A stretch of DNA of 29,104 bases. Source: Taishania sp036758285 (GTDB lineage: Bacteria; Bacteroidota; Bacteroidia; Flavobacteriales_D; Crocinitomicaceae). This document shows positions 23,201 to 29,104 of the stretch, piece by piece (the first letter of the stretch is position 1; each line of letters begins with the position of its first letter). A model generated the notes under the pieces. That model ran no database searches. It worked only from the letters and a program-made list of their open reading frames with translations, and was not told where the DNA came from. The position numbers and the translations under genes are program-made. The stretch lies in contig DAIOWV010000037.1 in assembly GCA_036758285.1 (NCBI GenBank), positions 1 through 29,104 of the forward strand. The letters run 5' to 3'.

Positions 23201-25165
23201 ATGAAACACTTTCACATCACTTACTATGTATTTTTCATTTATATATCTAGTAGTTTTGCTCAAACTATACCTTCCATCAGAACAGTTAATTGGTCATTAG
23301 CAGGACTAAAAAATGAAATACCTAATTATAATACAATAGTAAACATAAATGATCATGGAGGAATAGCCAATGGGTTAACTTCAAACAATTTAGCACTTAC
23401 ATCTGCAATTAATGCTTTAAACAATTTACCTGGAGTTATTTATTTTGAAGAAGGCATTTACGTTTTTGATGCAACAATAAATCTCCCAGACAATTTAATT
23501 TTAAGAGGAAAAGGAGCTGATTCTACAACACTTAAATTTGTAGCGCCTGCAACTGGAGATTTAATTAAAATCGGAGGAACTATTGATAATCAAAAACATA
23601 CAACTCTTATTGATGCGTCAAAAAATCAAAATCATTTGGTTTTATCCTCAAATCATAACATACTTGCTGGAGATTATATTCATTTAACTTTAGATGATCA
23701 AAACCTAATTACTTCGAGTTGGGCTACACGAACAGTAGGGCAAATAATTGAAATTGAATCAGTTTCTTCAGACACATTATTTCTTTCAAGTCCATTGAGA
23801 TTGGATTATCCAACCTCTCTCAATCCGTGGATTACAAAAATGAATCCTAGAAAAAACGTAGGAATTGAATGTTTAAAAATTCTTCGTGGTACAAACGATT
23901 CATATCAAAGTAACAATATATCCTTTGAATATGCAGTCGAAAGCTGGATGAAAGGTATCGAAAGTGACAGTTGTAACTATGCTCATATTGCAATTTCAAA
24001 CAGTTCAAATATAGAAATACGAAATTCCTATTTTCATGATGCATATAGCTATGGAAATGGCGGTAAAGGTTATGGCGTGATGATTCATTTAACCTCCAAT
24101 GAATGTTTAGTAGAAAATAATATATTCAAGCATTTACGTCATTCCATGATTTTACAAGCTGGTGCGAATGCGAATGTTTTTGGTTACAATTATTCAATTG
24201 ATCCTTATTGGACCGAAGTTTCTCTTCCAGCAAACTCTGCAGGAGATTTATGTTTACATGGAAATTACACGTATTCGAATCTTTTTGAAGGAAATATTGG
24301 GCAACAAATTGTTATTGATGATTCACATGGGAAAAACGGCCCTTATAATACTTTTTTCCGAAATCGATTGGATTTATATGGTATTTTCATGAATAACAAT
24401 CCTGCATCAGACTCTCAAAACATAGTTGGAAATGAGGTTACAAACACTGGATTCACTTACGGACTCAATCTTATTTTTGGGACAGATCATTTTTTACATG
24501 GAAACAATATTAAAGGAACTATCAACCCAACAGGAACTAACCTTTTAAGTGATTCTTCTTATTATCTAAACTCAAAACCTACTTTTCTAAATCAAGCAGC
24601 ACAATTTCCTTTAATTGGAACACCAACAATTTTTAAAAGTGGAGAAAACGCAGCTAAAACCAATTTCGATAATGGAAAATTAACGTATTGTCACGAAGAT
24701 CTAGTTTCCAGTTTAAGCATTGAAAATAAATCAAATGATTTAAAAATATATCCAAATCCAACAAAAGGAATAATTCATATTGACAACCAAAAATCACAAA
24801 CAACTGATTATCAAATTGAAGTTTACAACTCTATTGGAGAAAAAATTCATTCAACATGGATAAACGATCAAAACTCAAAAATAAATATTGAACATTTACC
24901 AACTGGTTTTTATTTCATAGATATTAAATATACAAGTGAAAATGTAAGAATAAAAGTGATTAAACAATACGATATGAATTATAGAAAATATACCTACTCA
25001 TTCAATCAAATGAAATTAAATCACTTAGCAATCAAATCGATAATTTCCTTACATGCCTTTACATCATGTACACGAATTATTCCAGCCCCTTTCAAAATTG
25101 CCAAAGTATTCAAAACCGTTGTTCCATTTAATGATTCTTCTGGTGTAATTTCTAATTTCTTATAA
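23201..25165 (+). CDS. Secreted right-handed beta-helix protein with T9SS sorting domain and aberrant C-terminal tail
   Basis: The 654-codon frame encodes a signal peptide (MKHFHITYYVFFIYISSSFA, cleaved before Q21). A pectate_lyase_3-type beta-helix follows, opening with IVNINDHGGIANG, GVIYFEEGIYVFD and LILRGKGADSTTLKF (about 45-112), with many Asn-rich turns to about 480. A T9SS type A domain covers about 505-589 (LKIYPNPTKG ... LPTGFYFIDI ... VIKQ). Such proteins are exported, anchored or released at the cell surface and often act on polysaccharides, but no catalytic residues can be assigned. T9SS domains normally end at a sequence like KVIKQ. Here codon 590 is TAC and the frame runs 65 codons further, the last 145 bases antisense to folP, so the stop looks lost. 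Upstream, TAATTTTA (23150-23157) is a near-match promoter box. Confidence 0.88.
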   Translation: MKHFHITYYVFFIYISSSFAQTIPSIRTVNWSLAGLKNEIPNYNTIVNINDHGGIANGLTSNNLALTSAINALNNLPGVIYFEEGIYVFDATINLPDNLILRGKGADSTTLKFVAPATGDLIKIGGTIDNQKHTTLIDASKNQNHLVLSSNHNILAGDYIHLTLDDQNLITSSWATRTVGQIIEIESVSSDTLFLSSPLRLDYPTSLNPWITKMNPRKNVGIECLKILRGTNDSYQSNNISFEYAVESWMKGIESDSCNYAHIAISNSSNIEIRNSYFHDAYSYGNGGKGYGVMIHLTSNECLVENNIFKHLRHSMILQAGANANVFGYNYSIDPYWTEVSLPANSAGDLCLHGNYTYSNLFEGNIGQQIVIDDSHGKNGPYNTFFRNRLDLYGIFMNNNPASDSQNIVGNEVTNTGFTYGLNLIFGTDHFLHGNNIKGTINPTGTNLLSDSSYYLNSKPTFLNQAAQFPLIGTPTIFKSGENAAKTNFDNGKLTYCHEDLVSSLSIENKSNDLKIYPNPTKGIIHIDNQKSQTTDYQIEVYNSIGEKIHSTWINDQNSKINIEHLPTGFYFIDIKYTSENVRIKVIKQYDMNYRKYTYSFNQMKLNHLAIKSIISLHAFTSCTRIIPAPFKIAKVFKTVVPFNDSSGVISNFL

Positions 25166-25875
25166 ATCATTGATTTCCTGGAAACACCCACTAAAATTGG
25201 TTTTTGAAACACTTTAAACGCATCTAATCGGTGTAATAATTCATAATTCTCTTCAATTGTTTTACTAAACCCAAACCCAGGGTCTAAAATAACTTGTTCT
25301 ACTCCACTTTCTTTTAATATCGAAATTTTTTGAGTAAAATAATCACTAACTTTTGCTAAAATATTTCCTCCTAAAGACTGAGAATGCATCGATTCAAAAG
25401 TTCCTTCTACATGCATTAAAATGTAAGGTATATTGTTTTTTGATAATACATTTAATAGTTCTTTATCAAACTGAAAGCCACTAATATCATTAATAATTGA
25501 AACTCCTTCGTCAATTGCCATTTGAGCAACACTGGCTCTAAATGTATCTACAGAAACAATTGCATTCGGAAAGTTATTTTTTAAAGTTCTAAGTGCAGAT
25601 TTAACTCGGATTAGTTCAACTTTTTCATCTACTAACTTTGCATTTGGACGAGTTGAAAAACCTCCTAAATCTAAAATCTCTGCTCCTTCTGAAAGGTATT
25701 GATTTGTCTTATCTATTAACGCTTTATCTGATTTTAGTCGACTGTCTTCAAAAAAAGAATCTTCTGTTACATTTAAAATTCCCATGATTTTTGGAATAGA
25801 CAAATCCATTAAAATTCCGTTAATTTTAATCTGATTATAGTTAAATTGTGTATCTTCAACGCTTGAAATATGCAT
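25021..25875 (-). CDS. folP: Dihydropteroate synthase
   Basis: A 284 aa TIM-barrel enzyme joining p-aminobenzoate to hydroxymethyldihydropterin pyrophosphate in folate synthesis; it is the sulfonamide target. The signature blocks are present: IMGILNVTEDSF (Asn35), LDLGGFSTRPNA, SVDTF (Asp110), INDISGF (Asn129), DPGFGFSKT (Asp198), VGVSRKS (Lys234) and RVHDV (Arg268, His270). I start at ATG 25875; a GTG at 25905 would run into the divergent DUF1599 gene and add nothing conserved. Its ATG and that of the divergent gene are only 11 bases apart. Its 3' end is overlapped antisense by the extended frame of the beta-helix gene. Confidence 0.96.
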   Translation of the reverse strand: MHISSVEDTQFNYNQIKINGILMDLSIPKIMGILNVTEDSFFEDSRLKSDKALIDKTNQYLSEGAEILDLGGFSTRPNAKLVDEKVELIRVKSALRTLKNNFPNAIVSVDTFRASVAQMAIDEGVSIINDISGFQFDKELLNVLSKNNIPYILMHVEGTFESMHSQSLGGNILAKVSDYFTQKISILKESGVEQVILDPGFGFSKTIEENYELLHRLDAFKVFQKPILVGVSRKSMIYKKLEITPEESLNGTTVLNTLAILKGAGIIRVHDVKACKEIIDLIAK

Positions 25876-25886
25876 TCGATTAAATA

Positions 25887-26435
25887 ATGAGTCAAACAGA
25901 CGCACAATATACGAAAGTTATAAATATCTGTAAAGAGATTTATAGTAAAAAAACCAAAGATTATGGGACTTCTTGGAGAATACTTCGACCAAGTTCTTTA
26001 ACTGATCAGTTGTTTATCAAAGCACAAAGAATTCGAACCATTCAAGAAACTGGAGAAAATCGGGTTGGAGAAACAATAGAGGGTGAATTCATGGCGATTG
26101 TAAATTACTGCATCATGGCTTTGATTCAATTAAATGAAGTTCAACTAACAGATCTTGAACTATCAGAAAATCAAGCAAATGAACTTTATGAAAAATATTA
26201 CAATGAAGCTTTTCAGTTAATGCTTAAAAAAAATCACGACTATGGCGAAGCTTGGCGTGATATGAGAGTAAGTTCTTTAACTGATTTAATTCTAACAAAA
26301 ATTTTGCGTGTCAAACAAATTGAAGATAACAAAGGTAATACTATCGTCAGTGAAGGAATTGATGCCAACTACTACGACATGTTGAATTATGCAGTATTTG
26401 CTTTAATTCACTTAACACAAAACAACGAAAAATAA
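25887..26435 (+). CDS. DUF1599 protein with internal duplication
   Basis: A 182 aa soluble protein of the DUF1599 family (nucleotide-modification-associated domain 1). It consists of two copies of one unit: residues about 8-82 contain KDYGTSWRILRPSSLTD, and residues about 101-176 contain HDYGEAWRDMRVSSLTD. Each is followed by a K/R-rich helix, a T/G-rich acidic loop and a final NY...AL/FALI-L helix. Conserved Asp, Tyr, Trp and Arg occur in both copies. The family also occurs in phages and is thought to relate to nucleotide modification, but its biochemical activity is not known to me. It begins 11 bases from the divergent folP start and precedes the DoxX-like gene by six bases. Confidence 0.9.
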   Translation: MSQTDAQYTKVINICKEIYSKKTKDYGTSWRILRPSSLTDQLFIKAQRIRTIQETGENRVGETIEGEFMAIVNYCIMALIQLNEVQLTDLELSENQANELYEKYYNEAFQLMLKKNHDYGEAWRDMRVSSLTDLILTKILRVKQIEDNKGNTIVSEGIDANYYDMLNYAVFALIHLTQNNEK

Positions 26436-26441
26436 ATTCTT

Positions 26442-28337
26442 ATGAGACAAAAAAACATGAACATCTCTGTTGCAGGAAGATCTTTTGTTTTCAACTTGCT
26501 TTTTGTATTAACAAATTTGGTTGGATTATCGCTTGTAACAATTGCTTATCACGATAGTTTTTCAGGAAATCAAACACTTTTCAAAATTTTAGGTTTTGGA
26601 ATTTTACTAGTATCAATCGCTGGGCTTCTTATTTTCAGAGGTAGATTAATGATGGCAAATGTTGCTCGTTCAATAATTGGGGGATTATTCATTGTATCTG
26701 GGTTAGTAAAAGCAAATGACCCACTTGGTTTTGCGTATAAATTAGAAGAATACTTTGAAGATGGTGCTCTTGCTTACAGAATCAAAGAATGGTTTGGTGC
26801 TCCTGGTTTTTCACTTGAATTTTTAATTCAACATGCATTGACTTTAAGTGTATTAATCTGTATTTTAGAAATTGTTTTAGGTATTCTTTTGATCATCGGT
26901 GGGAAAATTAAATTGGTTTCTTACCTTTTGGTTGGGATGATGGCATTTTTTACATTTTTAACTTGGCATACTGCAACTTGTGATGCTGGAAAGAAATTTT
27001 TAGATCGAGATGTTTATGAAATGTCAAATCCATTGGCTGTTATAAAAATAAAGCAGGCAGAAACCGATAAAGAACTGAAAATCATCAGTAAAAATTCAAA
27101 CGAAGTTGTAATTGAAGAGATGAAACAGCCTCAATGTGTGAATGATTGTGGATGTTTTGGTGATGCAATGAAAGGATCAATAGGTCGTTCTTTAACTCCA
27201 AAAGAATCACTTTGGAAAGATATTATCGTACTATATTTAGGAATATGGATTTTCATTGCTCAATGGATTATTACGCCAAATAATAGAAAACAAAACATTA
27301 TTTTTAGTGTAACATCGCTGCTTGTTGTTGCATTTTTCTCTGGAATTTTTTCTTGGTATTTCCCATTACTTTTTGCATTGATTGGAATAGTTGGTTCTCT
27401 ATGGATGTTACGTATAGGTGGAAAGGTACTAGGAAACTATTGGGGAGCATCACTTTTTGTAACACTCATTTCTGCAATCTTCATCTTCTTTGTTCTTCGT
27501 TATGAACCAATGAAAGATTACAGACCATATGCACTTGGTTCAAATCTTGTAGAATTAATGAATAATGGTGAAGAAGGTGTTTATCAAAATTTATTGAAAT
27601 ATGTAAATAAGAAAACGAAAGAAGAAAAACTGTTTGACTCTTCTTCACAAGAATATTTAGATTCAAAAATTTGGGAGAATACAGATTGGGAATATAAGGA
27701 AATGGTTCAAAAAGTTATTAAACCAACAAAACTGGCGTCGATAACGGAACAATTCAATCCATATATTCAAACAAAAGATTTAACTGCTAGTGAGAAAGAA
27801 TTAGATTACATTAACCAATTTATTGCTTCAAACAACATTCAAATTGTTCGAGTAAAAAATTTAAGTTCTAATGATATCTATGAAGTACCAATGGAAGAGT
27901 TTACGTTAGAAGAATACACTCCTGAATTCTATCAAATTGTTGACACTTTAAAACAAGTTAATCCTGAAGTTACTGAAATCAATATTCGTGATTTTATCAC
28001 AACATCGGACAATATCATCGTTTTAACATCAAAAAATATTGAAAAAGCTAATTGGGAGGCAATCGCTCGATATAAAAGCATCTTAGCAGAATCAAGAAAA
28101 TTAGGTATCCCAATGGTAATGCTTTGTAGTGCAAGTAGAGAGGACATGTTAGCTTTCAGAAAGAAACACAACTTTGATATCCCAATGTTCACGAATGATG
28201 AAATTGAAATCAAAGCAATTGCGAGAAGTAATCCTTCTATGATGGTTATTCAAAAAGGAATTGTAACAGGGAAATTTGCCCACAGATCTACACCAACATT
28301 TGATTGGTTAAATAAAAATTTATTTAGCAAAAAATGA
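26442..28337 (+). CDS. BT_3928-family membrane protein: DoxX/MauE-like domain with C-terminal thioredoxin-like domain
   Basis: A 631 aa protein. The N-terminal part has membrane helices at about 13-35, 45-65, 76-90, 128-153 and 158-176, with the DoxX-like segment GGLFIVSGLVKANDPLGFAYKL. Four cysteines are probably redox-active: Cys180 (HTATCDAGKKF) and Cys232, Cys236, Cys238 (QCVNDCGCFGDA, as in MauE/DoxX relatives). Further helices lie at about 262-280, 287-325 and 332-352. The C-terminal region (about 500-631) looks like a thioredoxin fold without a CxxC motif, ending RSNPSMMVIQKGIVTGKF, where the Pro resembles the cis-Pro loop. It may move electrons or disulfides across the membrane; that is inference. 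It overlaps tpiA by four bases (ATGA), and the order DUF1599, this gene, tpiA recurs in Bacteroidota to my knowledge. Confidence 0.85.
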   Translation: MRQKNMNISVAGRSFVFNLLFVLTNLVGLSLVTIAYHDSFSGNQTLFKILGFGILLVSIAGLLIFRGRLMMANVARSIIGGLFIVSGLVKANDPLGFAYKLEEYFEDGALAYRIKEWFGAPGFSLEFLIQHALTLSVLICILEIVLGILLIIGGKIKLVSYLLVGMMAFFTFLTWHTATCDAGKKFLDRDVYEMSNPLAVIKIKQAETDKELKIISKNSNEVVIEEMKQPQCVNDCGCFGDAMKGSIGRSLTPKESLWKDIIVLYLGIWIFIAQWIITPNNRKQNIIFSVTSLLVVAFFSGIFSWYFPLLFALIGIVGSLWMLRIGGKVLGNYWGASLFVTLISAIFIFFVLRYEPMKDYRPYALGSNLVELMNNGEEGVYQNLLKYVNKKTKEEKLFDSSSQEYLDSKIWENTDWEYKEMVQKVIKPTKLASITEQFNPYIQTKDLTASEKELDYINQFIASNNIQIVRVKNLSSNDIYEVPMEEFTLEEYTPEFYQIVDTLKQVNPEVTEINIRDFITTSDNIIVLTSKNIEKANWEAIARYKSILAESRKLGIPMVMLCSASREDMLAFRKKHNFDIPMFTNDEIEIKAIARSNPSMMVIQKGIVTGKFAHRSTPTFDWLNKNLFSKK

Positions 28338-29077
28338 GAAAAAAAATTGTTGCTGGTAATTGGAAAATGAATTTAACTATTAATGATGCAAAATCATTAT
28401 ACAATTCATTTGAATCAATTGACAATAAAAGTATTGAAGTTATCATTTTCCCCTCTACCCCTTTCATTTATACGTTATTAAATGAAGGGAAAATAAAAGT
28501 TAAAGTAGGAGCTCAAAATGGTTATCCAAAAGAAAGTGGTGCATTTACAGGTGAAACTTCATTTGCACAATTAAAAAGTATTGGAGTATCTTATGTTTTA
28601 GTTGGTCATAGTGAAAGAAGAGAATTTTTTAATGAAAGTAATGAGTTTCTTAAAGAAAAAGTAGATGCTTGTCTTTCGCTAGAAATCACCCCTGTTTTTT
28701 GTTGTGGTGAACCGTTATCAATTAGAGAAACAAATACAGAAAAAACATTTGTTACTCAACAAATTGAAGAAAGTTTATTTCATCTTTCTGCTCAAGATAT
28801 TCAAAAATGTGTTATCGCATATGAACCTATTTGGGCAATTGGAACAGGACTTACTGCAACCAGTAAACAAGCAGAAGAAATGCATTTTACAATTCGATCA
28901 TTTATTTCTGAAAAATATGGTGAAGAAGTAGCTCAATCGATTTCCATTTTATACGGAGGAAGTTGTAACGAAAACAATGCAAAAGAGTTATTTTCTTGTC
29001 CAAATGTTGATGGAGGACTTGTAGGCGGAGCGTCGCTTAAATCAGATTCGTTTAAACAAATTATCAATTCATTTTAA
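28334..29077 (+). CDS. tpiA: Triosephosphate isomerase
   Basis: A 247 aa TIM barrel interconverting dihydroxyacetone phosphate and glyceraldehyde 3-phosphate. The catalytic residues are present: Lys11 (GNWKMN), His92 (VLVGHSERR) and Glu164 (AYEPIWAIGTG). The phosphate-binding C-terminal blocks ILYGGSC and DGGLVGGASL are also intact. Start and stop codons overlap neighbours on both sides (ATGA with the upstream membrane-protein gene, TAATG with the next gene), so translation is coupled through the block. A small oddity is GAQNGYPKESGAFTGE, where the loop after GAQN is slightly different from usual. Confidence 0.97.
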   Translation: MRKKIVAGNWKMNLTINDAKSLYNSFESIDNKSIEVIIFPSTPFIYTLLNEGKIKVKVGAQNGYPKESGAFTGETSFAQLKSIGVSYVLVGHSERREFFNESNEFLKEKVDACLSLEITPVFCCGEPLSIRETNTEKTFVTQQIEESLFHLSAQDIQKCVIAYEPIWAIGTGLTATSKQAEEMHFTIRSFISEKYGEEVAQSISILYGGSCNENNAKELFSCPNVDGGLVGGASLKSDSFKQIINSF

Positions 29078-29104
29078 TGGATTACATAGAATTAAATATA
29101 AAAT
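29077..29104 (+). CDS. Start of a further gene, possibly prmA (partial)
   Basis: An ATG overlaps the tpiA stop (TAATG) and the frame MDYIELNIK runs to the right edge. In Bacteroidota the gene after tpiA is often ribosomal protein L11 methyltransferase (prmA), whose N-terminus has a similar Y-x-E-x-x-x pattern. Only nine residues are visible, so the identity rests on context. Confidence 0.4.

Overview
The window looks like a chromosomal segment of a low-GC member of the Bacteroidota, most likely order Flavobacteriales. The signs are: several intergenic regions with the Bacteroidota promoter box TAnnTTTG, some with a TTG element about 16-20 bases upstream; a near absence of Shine-Dalgarno sequences; a secreted protein with a type IX secretion (T9SS) C-terminal domain; the long form of glyceraldehyde-3-phosphate dehydrogenase; a short (288 aa) RpoD-type sigma factor; a monomeric isocitrate dehydrogenase; and a DUF1599 / BT_3928-like / tpiA block. 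It is mostly core metabolism. I see no tRNA, rRNA, CRISPR array, insertion sequence or prophage. Two runs of N (6263-6309 and 21564-21669) each lie inside a gene and give an apparent frame change, so the window probably comes from a scaffolded draft assembly.

Layout. 1-1163: the end of a partial gene and an unrecognised 285 aa protein, closed by a bidirectional terminator. 1193-6938 (minus): a tripartite RND efflux pump operon in the order outer-membrane TolC-like channel, periplasmic adaptor, inner-membrane RND transporter. 7115-13552 (minus): isocitrate dehydrogenase, gap, rpoD and a DegP/DegQ-type protease, separated by clear terminators and/or promoters. 13725-15704: small membrane and hypothetical proteins, then endonuclease III, whose iron-sulfur cysteines are absent. 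15760-18753: a D-2-hydroxyacid dehydrogenase, panB, an RluA-type pseudouridine synthase, and a small lipoprotein gene broken by an in-frame TGA. 18840-22069: a tightly packed thiM-thiE-thiD-lplA salvage operon. 22071-23095 (minus): two overlapping, mutually similar membrane-protein genes. 23201-25165: a secreted beta-helix protein with a T9SS signal, whose reading frame runs past its natural end into antisense folP. 25021-29104: folP (minus), then DUF1599, a DoxX/MauE-like membrane protein, tpiA and the start of a further gene, all on plus and almost without spacing.

How the genes fit together. ThiM/ThiE/ThiD supply thiamine phosphate and LplA attaches lipoate. PanB feeds coenzyme A. These cofactors meet in the pyruvate and 2-oxoglutarate dehydrogenase complexes, next to the glycolytic and TCA enzymes gap, tpiA and icd also present here. 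No intergenic stretch exceeds 300 bases.

I do not see a clear new defence or mobile system. The observations most worth a second look are: an unusually strong Shine-Dalgarno sequence before rpoD in a lineage that normally does not use one; the overlapping pair of paralogous membrane proteins; the apparent stop-codon loss behind the T9SS domain; and the cluster-less endonuclease III.
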